Shown here: one piece after another, positions 53,082-60,732 of the stretch
Layout of the letters: each line of letters begins with the position of its first letter
How positions within the stretch are numbered: the stretch's first letter is position 1
NCBI RefSeq assembly: GCF_903645325.1
Contig: NZ_CAHJXQ010000012.1
Location: 1-64,000, forward strand
Direction: 5' to 3'
Source: Microbacterium tenebrionis
GTDB taxonomy: Bacteria; Actinomycetota; Actinomycetes; Actinomycetales; Microbacteriaceae
Length of the DNA stretch: 64,000 nt
The notes under the pieces: generated by a model
Told to the model about the DNA's origin: nothing
The model's database searches: none
The model's input: the letters and a program-made list of their open reading frames with translations, nothing else
Program-made: the position numbers and the translations under genes

Positions 53082-54110
53082 ATGACAGACTCGCCGCTCG
53101 TCCTCGTCGCCGCCTCCGGTGACGGCGCCATCGTCACGTTCCGCCTCGACGGCGATCGCCTCGAGCGCCTCGCCGTCGCGGAGGGGCTCGACGGGTGCTC
53201 CACGTTCGTCGTCGATTCCGCCCGCGACCTCGTCTACGCCGGTGTGAAGGGCTCCCCTGCCGGCATCCGGACGCTGTCCCTCGATCGTGCGACCGGTCGC
53301 CTGACGCCGCAGTCCCGTCTCGATCTGCCCGACGGCGGCATGAACTATCTCGCGCTCACCGCCGACGGCACGCGGCTCCTCGGCGCGTCATACGGCGGCG
53401 GGTACGGCATCAGCTGCACGGTAAGCGACGGTGTCGTCAGCAGCCCGGTCGCACGAGTGGACTTCCCGAACCTGCACTCGGTGCTGCCCAGCAGCGACGG
53501 ACGGTTCGCGTACTTCGTCTCACTCGGGGCCGATCTGAGCGCGCAGTACGCGCTCGGCGGCGACGGGGGCTTGCAGCCGCTGTCGCCCGAGACGGTTCCG
53601 GCACCCGCGGGGAGCGGGCCACGGCACCTCGTGCTGAACCGTGCCGAGGACGCCGTCTACGTGCTCACCGAGTTCTCCGGCGAAGTGCTGCACTACGCAC
53701 GCGACACCGCCGCGGGCTGGCTCGAGTTCCGGGGGGCGGCCACGGCCTTTGACACCACGAAGGGCCTCGCCCGCAGCGAGTTCGGCGCCGACCCGATGGA
53801 AAACCATTACATCTGGGGCGCGGACCTGCACTTCGGCGCGGGAGAGCGCCACCTGTGGGCATCCGAACGGACGGAGAGCACGCTCGGCGCGTTGCCCGTG
53901 GCACCCGACGGGTCGGTGTCGGCGCCGGCACGCTTCACGGTCACCGAACCGCAACCGCGGGGCTTCGCACTGAACGCCGGCGGCACCCGCCTCGTCGCCG
54001 CCGGAGAGCGATCGACGACGGTGTCGCTGTACGCCGTCGACGGCGACCGCCTCGAGCTTCAGGACCGCGCGGAGGTCGGCCGCAAGGCGAACTGGGTCCG
54101 CTTCGTCTGA
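53082..54110 (+). CDS. Lactonase of the YbhE/Pgl beta-propeller family
   Basis: The 342-residue protein has the seven-bladed propeller repeats of the 6-phosphogluconolactonase (YbhE) family, such as LPDGGMNYLALTADGTRLLGASYGG, SGPRHLVLNR and PRGFALNAGGTRLVAA. It has no signal peptide, so it should open a sugar-acid lactone in the cytoplasm. Next to a LacI regulator, sugar dehydrogenases and DapA-type enzymes, it would connect a dehydrogenase step to a free aldonate in a non-phosphorylative route. Confidence 0.87.
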   Translation: MTDSPLVLVAASGDGAIVTFRLDGDRLERLAVAEGLDGCSTFVVDSARDLVYAGVKGSPAGIRTLSLDRATGRLTPQSRLDLPDGGMNYLALTADGTRLLGASYGGGYGISCTVSDGVVSSPVARVDFPNLHSVLPSSDGRFAYFVSLGADLSAQYALGGDGGLQPLSPETVPAPAGSGPRHLVLNRAEDAVYVLTEFSGEVLHYARDTAAGWLEFRGAATAFDTTKGLARSEFGADPMENHYIWGADLHFGAGERHLWASERTESTLGALPVAPDGSVSAPARFTVTEPQPRGFALNAGGTRLVAAGERSTTVSLYAVDGDRLELQDRAEVGRKANWVRFV

Positions 54111-54133
54111 GGCGCGGCATCCCGAACGACGAA

Positions 54134-54192
54134 ACGGGGTTTGCGGCATGAGACCCGAGCCAGCAGCCCTCGTTTCATGCAGCAAACCCCGT
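54134..54192. terminator. Bidirectional hairpin between convergent genes
   Basis: An 18-nt arm ACGGGGTTTGCGGCATGA (54134-54151) pairs with TCATGCAGCAAACCCCGT (54175-54192), with a single mismatch and a 23-nt loop. It lies between the ends of the lactonase and DapA-like genes and would end transcripts from both sides. Confidence 0.75.
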
Positions 54193-54235
54193 CTCGAGAG
54201 GAACAGCGAGGAACTCGAGAGCAACAGCTCCGGCC

Positions 54236-55105
54236 TCAGCGGTGCCGCGCCACGACCTGCGCGACGGCCTCGCGCTCGGCATCCGTCGGCTCGGCGATCG
54301 CCATGCGGCAATGCGCGTCCGTGACGCCGAGCACCCGGTACGCCTCCTTCATGCGCGCCATGTCGCCGCCGATGAGCGAGACGACGTCGTCGACGTCCGC
54401 CTGCGCCGCGGCGATCGCCGATGCGTCGCCGGATCGACCGGCATCCGCCAGCGCACGGAACGGCTTCGGCGTGACGGACGAGACACCGGACACCACGCCT
54501 TGCGCGCCGACCTCGACAGCGGCGATGAGCTCGCGGTCGGCGCCGGTGTAGAGGTCGAAGTCGGCGGGGACCACCGCGCGGTACGTCGCGATGTCGTCCA
54601 GCGACAGCTCGCTGATCTTCGCGCCGACCACGTTGGGGAGCTCCGCCAGGCGGGCAAGCAGCTCGGGCGTCACGGGGTTGCCGCTGCGCGCCGGGTAGAT
54701 GTAGACGTAGAGGCGGCCGTCGCCGACGGCATCCGACACCGCCTGGAAGTAGTCGAACACCGCGTCATCGGCCGAGCGCAGGTAGTAGGGGGTGAGGGCC
54801 GCGAACTCGCGCGCACCCAGTCCGCGGGCGATCTCGACGAGGCGCACGGCCTCGAACGCGCTGGGCTGCCCGACGTGCACGATGACGCGCATCTTGTCGG
54901 CGAGCTCGTCCATGGCTGCGCCGACGAGGGCGGTGAACTCCGCGACATCCACCGAGGGGAACTCCCCCGTCGTGCCCAGGACGAATGCTCCCTCGTTGCC
55001 CGACTCCCCCACGAACCGGAAGATCGCGCGCGACCCGTCCACGTCCAGGCTCCCATCGCGGTGGAACGCCGTGGGGATCGCGGTGAGGATGTCGTAGCGG
55101 GTCAC
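54236..55105 (-). CDS. DapA-family aldolase/dehydratase, paralogue 2
   Basis: The 289-residue barrel enzyme has Schiff-base Lys163 (VVGAKIS), Tyr133/Tyr135 (RLYVYIY) and the GTTGEFP loop, all at the same positions as the paralogue at 39252-40121. The two share long similar stretches (IFRFVxxSGNEGAFxLGTTGEFP). It starts at GTG 55105, overlapping the tctA stop by 4 nt, so it is co-translated with a TctABC transporter. This suggests it cleaves or dehydrates the acid imported by that system or a product of it. Confidence 0.88.
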   Translation of the reverse strand: MTRYDILTAIPTAFHRDGSLDVDGSRAIFRFVGESGNEGAFVLGTTGEFPSVDVAEFTALVGAAMDELADKMRVIVHVGQPSAFEAVRLVEIARGLGAREFAALTPYYLRSADDAVFDYFQAVSDAVGDGRLYVYIYPARSGNPVTPELLARLAELPNVVGAKISELSLDDIATYRAVVPADFDLYTGADRELIAAVEVGAQGVVSGVSSVTPKPFRALADAGRSGDASAIAAAQADVDDVVSLIGGDMARMKEAYRVLGVTDAHCRMAIAEPTDAEREAVAQVVARHR

Positions 55106-56748
55106 TTCTTCTTCTCCTTGGAGCTCTTCTTCTCGGCGATGTTCTTCTTGCCGATGCTGCGCACCGTCGAGGTGAGCAGGTCGGGGTTCGCGGCGAGCTC
55201 GTCGTGCGCCTTCGAGATCTGCGTGATGCTGTCCGTGTCGAGCACGGAGTCGGCGAACGATGCCCGCTCGGCGCGGGGCTTGCGTGCGGCTCGGATCGCC
55301 GGCATGACGATCGAGAGCACCGCGAGCACGAGCAGGACGATGGCGATGGGGCTGACGACCTCGAAGAACGGCCGCGTCGGCAGGATCGCGAGCGTGCGAG
55401 CGAGGTTCTCCTCCGCGAGCGGACCCAGCAGGAGGCCGAGCACGACCGGGCCCGCCGGAACCTGCATGCGCTTGAGCAGCACGCCGATGACTCCGAAGAC
55501 GAGCATGGTGACGACCGTCGAGAGGCTGTTCGAGGTCGCATACGTGCCGATGATGCAGAAGATCAGGATGCCGCTCCACAGGTACGGCTGCGGCACGTCG
55601 AGCAGCCTCACCATGCCGCGCATGCGGACCAGGCTCAACGCCAGCGAGAGGAGCGTCGCGACGAGCATGATGCCCACGATCGAGACGACGAGGTCGGGGC
55701 GCTCCGTGAAGAGCGTCGGCCCGGGGGTGATGCCCCAGATGATCATCGAGCCGATCATCACGGCCATGACCGAGTCGCCAGGGATGCCGAGCGCCATCGT
55801 GGTCGTGAGCGATCCGCCGAGCGTCGCGCTGGATGCCGTGTCGGATGCCGCGACGCCCTCGATCGAGCCCTTGCCGAACTGCTCGGGGGTCTTCGAGGCC
55901 TTGCGGGCGCGCTCCCATCCGATGAGGCCGGCGATGTCGCCACCGGCGGCGGGGATGAGCCCCACGCCGAGTCCGACCGCACCGCCGACGGCCGTCGCGC
56001 GTCCGCTCTGCTTGAGCTCCGAGCGGTTCGGCCACCAGCGGCCCAGGCTCGAGATCGGCCGGACGTTGCTCTTGCGGTAGGTGAGCAGCTGGTCGAAGAG
56101 CTCGGCGATGCCGAAGAGCCCGATGATCACGGCGATGAAGTTCACGCCCTCGACGAGTTCGAGCACGCCGAAGGTGAAGCGCTTGTCCGCGGTCGCGGCG
56201 TACGTGCCGACCGTTCCGAGCATGAGCCCGAAGAGTCCGGCGAGGATGCCCTTCAGCATCGACTTCGACGAGATGCCGATCATGATCGCGATGCCGAAGA
56301 TGACGAGCGCGAACAGCTCGGGCGACTTGAAGTAGTCGCGGGCGAAGCTGGCGATCGGCACGGCGGCGACCGAGAAGAGCACAAGCGAGGCGAGGATGCC
56401 GATCGCCGAGACGATCGCGGACATCGTGAGCGCGAGCCCGGCGCGCCCCTGCTTGGCCATCGGGTAGCCGTCGAGAGTGGTGGCGATGGATGCCGGGGTG
56501 CCCGGCGTGTTGATGAGGATCGACGGCACGCGATCGCCGAAGTTCGCGGCGACGTAGATCGTCAGCAGCACGGCGAGGCCCTGGACGGGCTCGAGCGTCA
56601 TCGTGAATCCTGCGGCGAGCGCGACGGCCATGGTCGCGGTGATGCCCGGGAACGCTCCGACCATGAAACCGAGCACGAGCCCGACTCCCACGTAGAGCAG
56701 CATCGAGACGTCGAGGAGCGAGTTCAGCCCCTCCAGCAGCGGAGTCAT
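55102..56748 (-). CDS. tctA: TctA-family large membrane subunit of a tripartite tricarboxylate transporter
   Basis: The 548-residue protein has about 11-12 membrane helices and the TctA signatures GAFPGITATMAVALA near residues 32-46, and TPGTPASIATTLDGYPMAKQGRAGLAL. The C-terminal 60 residues are charged and end in a Lys-rich tail (KKSSKEKKK). With TctB and the TctC lipoprotein it forms a sodium- or proton-driven importer of a carboxylate. Citrate, terephthalate and sugar acids are all known types. It overlaps both neighbours by 4 nt. Confidence 0.92.
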   Translation of the reverse strand: MTPLLEGLNSLLDVSMLLYVGVGLVLGFMVGAFPGITATMAVALAAGFTMTLEPVQGLAVLLTIYVAANFGDRVPSILINTPGTPASIATTLDGYPMAKQGRAGLALTMSAIVSAIGILASLVLFSVAAVPIASFARDYFKSPELFALVIFGIAIMIGISSKSMLKGILAGLFGLMLGTVGTYAATADKRFTFGVLELVEGVNFIAVIIGLFGIAELFDQLLTYRKSNVRPISSLGRWWPNRSELKQSGRATAVGGAVGLGVGLIPAAGGDIAGLIGWERARKASKTPEQFGKGSIEGVAASDTASSATLGGSLTTTMALGIPGDSVMAVMIGSMIIWGITPGPTLFTERPDLVVSIVGIMLVATLLSLALSLVRMRGMVRLLDVPQPYLWSGILIFCIIGTYATSNSLSTVVTMLVFGVIGVLLKRMQVPAGPVVLGLLLGPLAEENLARTLAILPTRPFFEVVSPIAIVLLVLAVLSIVMPAIRAARKPRAERASFADSVLDTDSITQISKAHDELAANPDLLTSTVRSIGKKNIAEKKSSKEKKK

Positions 56749-57272
56749 AGCGGGATCCTCAGGAGCATGCCGAAGACGACGTAGACGAAGGCCGTCACGG
56801 ACACGGTGTAGATGATGAGGCTCAGCCAGCGCCGGTGCCCGTACAGGAGCATGAGCGCGGCCATGAGCAGGGCCGTCGCGATCGGGAACACCTCGATGCG
56901 GTAGCCGAACAGGATGACGGAGCCCAGCGACCACAGGGCGATGAACGCCCCCGCGATCACGAGCGTGGCGCCGACGCGGATGACGCCGTCGCGCTGCATC
57001 CGCTCGATGTCCTCGCGCCCCGGCGCCGGGCGCGTGATCGCGATGACCAGCAGGACGACGGCGACGGCGACGCCGGAGACGCCGAGGACCATCGGCCAGA
57101 ATCGTGCGTCGATCTGTCCGGGTGCCGCTTCGCGACGCAGATCGATCTGCGTCGACAGTGCCAGGTATCCGGCGGTGAATGCGAGGGCGGCGGCCGCGAA
57201 CCCGATCTCGAGGGGACGCGACGGCGTCGCCCCCTGGTACTCGTCGCTCTCGGCGACTTCTGACGTCGACAT
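56745..57272 (-). CDS. tctB: TctB-family small membrane subunit
   Basis: The 175-residue protein has four to five hydrophobic helices, at about residues 24-41, 58-80, 98-118, 122-145 and 150-170. After the first is the family-typical IDARFWPMVLG segment. It is the small partner of TctA. The stop overlaps the tctA start. A strong 11-bp hairpin separates it from the TctC gene upstream. Confidence 0.9.
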   Translation of the reverse strand: MSTSEVAESDEYQGATPSRPLEIGFAAAALAFTAGYLALSTQIDLRREAAPGQIDARFWPMVLGVSGVAVAVVLLVIAITRPAPGREDIERMQRDGVIRVGATLVIAGAFIALWSLGSVILFGYRIEVFPIATALLMAALMLLYGHRRWLSLIIYTVSVTAFVYVVFGMLLRIPL

Positions 57273-57307
57273 GTGCTTCCTCGGACGATGGTCGGTACGG
57301 GTCGGGT

Positions 57308-57334
57308 GGTGGGGCCGGTCGAGCCGGCCCCACC
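57308..57334. terminator. Hairpin between tctC and tctB
   Basis: GGTGGGGCCGG (57308-57318) pairs perfectly with CCGGCCCCACC (57324-57334) around the loop TCGAG. It begins 5 nt after the TctC stop. As with the hairpin at 44405, it likely protects or partly ends the mRNA so that the binding protein exceeds the membrane subunits. Confidence 0.65.
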
Positions 57335-57338
57335 GGCG

Positions 57339-58304
57339 TCAGCCCAGCAGCTCCTGGAACAGGGCGAACTGGTCCTCGACGAACGTGGTGAACTCGGCCG
57401 AGTCGCGGTAGACGACGAGGTTTCCGGCGTCCTCCTGGAACGTCGTGTAGGTGTCGGACTCGACGGCTTCCTTGATCGCTGCCTCGAGCGTCGCGTGCAC
57501 GTCGTCGGGCAGGCCTGCGGGTGCGTAGATGCCGCCCCAGCCGCCGAAGACGACGTCGGCGCCGATGGCCTCTTCGACCGTGGGCACATCGGGTGCGTCA
57601 GGGTGGCGCTCGTCGTTCATGACGGCGAGGATGCGCACCGCGCTGCCCTGCGAGAGCGCTTCGCCGAGACCCGAGACGGCCGCGACCGTCTCACCGGATG
57701 CCGCGGCGGCGACAGCGGGAGCGCCGCCGTCGTACGGGACGGGGGTCACCTCGCCGCCGGCCTCCTGGCCGAGAGCGATGCTCGCCGCCTCCCAGATCGA
57801 CCCGGCACCGGAGTTGGCCACGGTGATGGGAGCCGTCTTGGACTGCTCGACGAGGTCTTCGAGGGTCTCGATGTCGCTGGATGCCGAGACCGTGATGACA
57901 CCGGGCGCCAGCATGATCTGACCGAGCAGGTCGAAGTTCTCGGGCAGGACGTTCGCGTCCTGCGTGGTGTTGAGCATCGCGATCTCGACCGGCCCGAAGC
58001 CGATCACGTAGCCGTCGGGGTCCTGCTCGGCGACGTACTCCATCGCGAGCGCGCCGGCGGCGCCGGGCATGTTCTCGGGGATGACGCTGACGTCGAGGAT
58101 GCCCTCGAGTTCAGTGGCGAGCGCTCGCGAGGACAGGTCGGATCCACCGCCGGGGTTGGCCTGGATGATCAGCCGGATGTCCTTCTCGGGGAAGGTCGAG
58201 GCGGCATCGCCCTCCTCGACCTTGGTGCAGCCGGACAGCACGATCGCTGCGGTGGTGAAGACTGCGGCTGCGGTGAGCACGCGCTTCAGGCGCTGGGTAG
58301 TCAT
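57339..58304 (-). CDS. tctC: TctC-family solute-binding lipoprotein
   Basis: The 321-residue protein has a signal peptide with lipobox LSGC (Cys26) and the Bug/TctC fold: FPEKDIRLIIQANPGGGSDLSSRALA, NMPGAAGALAMEYVA and ITVANSGAGS. TctC proteins bind carboxylates through two water-bridged loops. The ATG at 58304 was chosen because GAGGAG lies 5-10 nt upstream. It is the first gene of the tctCBA-dapA operon, preceded by the palindrome ACTGTTAACAGT. Confidence 0.92.
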   Translation of the reverse strand: MTTQRLKRVLTAAAVFTTAAIVLSGCTKVEEGDAASTFPEKDIRLIIQANPGGGSDLSSRALATELEGILDVSVIPENMPGAAGALAMEYVAEQDPDGYVIGFGPVEIAMLNTTQDANVLPENFDLLGQIMLAPGVITVSASSDIETLEDLVEQSKTAPITVANSGAGSIWEAASIALGQEAGGEVTPVPYDGGAPAVAAAASGETVAAVSGLGEALSQGSAVRILAVMNDERHPDAPDVPTVEEAIGADVVFGGWGGIYAPAGLPDDVHATLEAAIKEAVESDTYTTFQEDAGNLVVYRDSAEFTTFVEDQFALFQELLG

Positions 58305-58377
58305 CTTCGCTCCTCGTTGAGTGCAGGTGGGTCGCACAGGCAGGGACCTGTGCGGCATCGTCAGGCTAGCAGTGTTT

Positions 58378-58389
58378 ACTGTTAACAGT
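58378..58389. promoter_or_regulatory. Perfect GTTAAC palindrome upstream of tctC
   Basis: ACTGTTAACAGT is a perfect 12-bp palindrome between tctC and the adjacent FCD-GntR gene. It is a likely operator for that regulator and resembles the palindromes at 46831 and 48638. Confidence 0.65.
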
Positions 58390-58423
58390 CAACGCGCAGT
58401 CGGCGATGGCGGCGGACGACCGC

Positions 58424-59089
58424 TCAGGACCGGCGCTGCTCGAGCTCGTTGAGCATCCGATCGCGGGCGCCGTCGAGATGATCGGTGAGCACCTTCGCGG
58501 CCTGTTCGGTGCTGCCGCTGCGCATGACGTCCATGAGCTTGACGTGATCGCCGGAGGACTCGTGCAGGTCCTCGTCGTGATTGATCGTGACCTCGAGCAG
58601 TGCCGCGAAGGTCGGCAGGTACTGACTCCACGCGCCCTCCAGACGCGGATGGTCGGCGAGCGCGTAGATCTGCGAGTGGAAGTCGAGGTCTGCCGCCACG
58701 AAGGCGGCGTGATCTCCGGCATCCGCCGCTTCTCCCATGCGGCCCACCGCCGCAGCCATGCCTGTCCAGCGCGCCGGATCCTCGACGCGCATGGCCCGCG
58801 AGAGGGCGAGCTGCTCGAGTGCGCCGCGCAGGCTGTAGAGCTGATCGACGTCGTCCCGGCTCAGTCCGACGATGTAGACGCCGCGCGGGCGCTGCACCTC
58901 GACGAGCTTCTCGAAGCTCAACTGGGTCAGGGCATCGCGCACGGGTCCGCGACTGACGGCGAACTCGTCGGCGAGCGCCTCCTCGGTGATGCGCTCACCC
59001 GGCGCGATTTCTCCACGGACGATCCGGTGCCGCAGCACGCGCGCAATCTGGGCGCCGAGCGACTCGCCGCGCTTCACTGTCTGGGTCAC
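58424..59089 (-). CDS. FCD-type GntR regulator of the tct operon
   Basis: The 221-residue protein has a winged helix (ITEEALADEFAVSRGPVRDALTQLS near residues 34-58) and an FCD domain with AADLDFHSQIY and SSGDHVKLMDVM. GTG 59089 was chosen because GGGAGG lies 6-11 nt upstream. It is upstream of and in the same direction as tctC, with palindromes on both sides (58378 and 59107), so it probably controls the tct operon and itself. It resembles the FCD-GntR at 47952-48614. Confidence 0.88.
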   Translation of the reverse strand: MTQTVKRGESLGAQIARVLRHRIVRGEIAPGERITEEALADEFAVSRGPVRDALTQLSFEKLVEVQRPRGVYIVGLSRDDVDQLYSLRGALEQLALSRAMRVEDPARWTGMAAAVGRMGEAADAGDHAAFVAADLDFHSQIYALADHPRLEGAWSQYLPTFAALLEVTINHDEDLHESSGDHVKLMDVMRSGSTEQAAKVLTDHLDGARDRMLNELEQRRS

Positions 59090-59106
59090 CGTGACCTCCC
59101 TGTCGA

Positions 59107-59116
59107 CTGTCAACAG
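59107..59116. promoter_or_regulatory. CTGTCAACAG site upstream of the second GntR gene
   Basis: CTGTCAACAG is a one-mismatch version of the CTGTTAACAG palindrome at 58379-58388 and lies 18 bp before the GntR start. It is a probable autoregulatory site. Confidence 0.5.
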
Positions 59117-59198
59117 AATACACGGCTCGTCGAAACGGGTCCGACCACCCGAGACGGGTCGTGGCACGGCCTGTATCAGCTGACAGGACCTGTTTCGG

Positions 59199-59627
59199 TC
59201 AGTCCTCGTCGGCGCGCGGCGCAGGACGCCAGAGCACGACTTCCGTCGAACGGCGGATGCGGCGGCCACCGGTGACGGGGACGACCCCGGTCGCGCCGGC
59301 GGCGAAGACGCGCATGCCGGGGCGATTCTGCCGCTCGGCGCGCAGCGCGCCCTCGAGTTCGCGAACCTGGCGACGCAGTATCCGCACCTCGTCCTCCAGA
59401 TCGAGCAGCCGCGCGATCGCCGGCAGGCTCATGCCCTCGCCGGAGAGGCGCGCCACCTCGCGGAGCTGTTCGATGTGGTGTGCCGAGTATCGACGGGATC
59501 CTCCGCGCGTACGACCGGGGACGACGAGGCCGATCCGATCGTACTGTCGCAGCGTCTGCGGATGCATGCCCGCGAGCTCGGCCGCGACGGTGATCGCGAA
59601 GACGGGGGCATCCTCATCGTCAACCAC
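59199..59627 (-). CDS. hspR: Heat-shock repressor HspR
   Basis: The 142-residue MerR-family protein has the winged helix VAAELAGMHPQTLRQYDRIG with GRTRGGSRRYS in the wing, and a coiled coil at about residues 77-100. HspR binds HAIR sites and uses DnaK as co-repressor. It is the last gene of the dnaK operon, as in Streptomyces and mycobacteria. Candidate sites are seen upstream of dnaK (two) and clpB (one). A palindromic repeat lies between dnaJ and this gene and may reduce its expression. Confidence 0.93.
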   Translation of the reverse strand: MVDDEDAPVFAITVAAELAGMHPQTLRQYDRIGLVVPGRTRGGSRRYSAHHIEQLREVARLSGEGMSLPAIARLLDLEDEVRILRRQVRELEGALRAERQNRPGMRVFAAGATGVVPVTGGRRIRRSTEVVLWRPAPRADED

Positions 59628-59656
59628 AGCACTCGCCTCCTCGCGCCGAGCCTCGG

Positions 59657-59724
59657 ATCAGGAGATGCGCCGAGATCAGGAGCATCCGCGAGGAATCCTC
59701 CTGATCTCGGGCGAGTCTCCTGAT
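59657..59724. repeat. Four-box ATCAGGA/TCCTGAT palindromic element, copy B
   Basis: Boxes ATCAGGA at 59657 and 59675 are followed by TCCTGAT at 59699 and 59718, spaced 18, 24 and 19 bp. This is almost the same spacing as copy A (8990-9057). Flanking CGAG/CTCGG bases are also shared. It lies within the 114-bp gap between dnaJ and hspR. Confidence 0.8.
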
Positions 59725-59741
59725 CTCGGGCGCGATCATCA

Positions 59742-60725
59742 TCACGCGCGCGCCTTGGCCATCAGCTCAGCGCGCGGGTTCTCCTTCGGCTCCACGGCGG
59801 CGAACGCCTCGAGCGCGGAACGCGCGGCATCGTCGAGGTGCGCCGGCACCGCGACCTGGAGCTCGGCGAGCAGGTCTCCCGTGCCCTTCGAGCTCTTCAC
59901 GCCTCGCCCCTTGACGCGCAGCACGCGCCCCGACGGCGTTCCCGGTGCGACGCGCAGCTTGACGACATCGCCGCCGAGCGTCGGCACCTCGATCGTTGCA
60001 CCGAGCGTCGCCTCGGTGAACTTCACCGGAACGGTCAGCCGCAGGTTCAGGCCATCACGGGTGAAGACCGGATGCGGACGCACCGTGATCGACACGACGA
60101 TGTCGCCGTTCTCGCCGCCGTCGGGCGAGGGGCGCCCGCGGCCGCGCAGACGGATCTTCTGCCCGTCCTTGACACCGGCGGGGATCTTCACCTTGAACGG
60201 CTTGCCGTCTTCGCCCTGCAGGGTGATCGTCTCGCCCTGCACGGCCGTGGCGAAGTCGAGCGTCGTGCGCGCGGTGACATCGGCGCCCTTCTGCGGGCCG
60301 CCGAACCCGCGGAACCCGCCGCTCGTCTGCCCGAAACGGCCGGAGCCGAACGAACCGCCCTGGCCCTGATTGAACATCGCGAAGATGTCCTCGAAGTCCG
60401 CGCTCTGGCCGCGTCCGCCCTGGCCGAAGCGGCTGAAGACGTCCTCGAAGCCGCCTGCGCCGGTGCCGCCGGCGGTGAAACGCGCACCCGAGCCCATGGC
60501 CCGGATCTCGTCGTATTCCGCACGCTGCTCCGGATCGGAGAGAACCGAGTAGGCCTCGCTGATCTCCTTGAACTTCGCCTCGGCCGCAGCGTCGCCCTGA
60601 TTGGAGTCGGGGTGATACTTGCGCGCCAGCTTGCGGTACGTCTTCTTCAGGTCCGAATCGCTGACATCCTTGGCGACGCCGAGCGTCTTGTAGAAGTCCT
60701 TGTCGAACCAATCCTGACTGGCCAT
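59742..60725 (-). CDS. dnaJ: DnaJ-type co-chaperone without zinc finger (CbpA-like)
   Basis: The 327-residue protein has an N-terminal J domain (DFYKTLGVAKDVSDSDLKKTYRKLARKYHPD with HPD), a Gly/Phe-rich linker at about residues 80-145 and the C-terminal substrate-binding domains (GADVTARTTLDF onward). It contains no Cys, so the CxxCxGxG zinc repeats of classical DnaJ are absent, making it type II. As the J protein of the dnaK operon it stimulates DnaK ATPase. It lies 7 bp downstream of grpE. Confidence 0.92.
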   Translation of the reverse strand: MASQDWFDKDFYKTLGVAKDVSDSDLKKTYRKLARKYHPDSNQGDAAAEAKFKEISEAYSVLSDPEQRAEYDEIRAMGSGARFTAGGTGAGGFEDVFSRFGQGGRGQSADFEDIFAMFNQGQGGSFGSGRFGQTSGGFRGFGGPQKGADVTARTTLDFATAVQGETITLQGEDGKPFKVKIPAGVKDGQKIRLRGRGRPSPDGGENGDIVVSITVRPHPVFTRDGLNLRLTVPVKFTEATLGATIEVPTLGGDVVKLRVAPGTPSGRVLRVKGRGVKSSKGTGDLLAELQVAVPAHLDDAARSALEAFAAVEPKENPRAELMAKARA

Positions 60726-60732
60726 CGATCAC

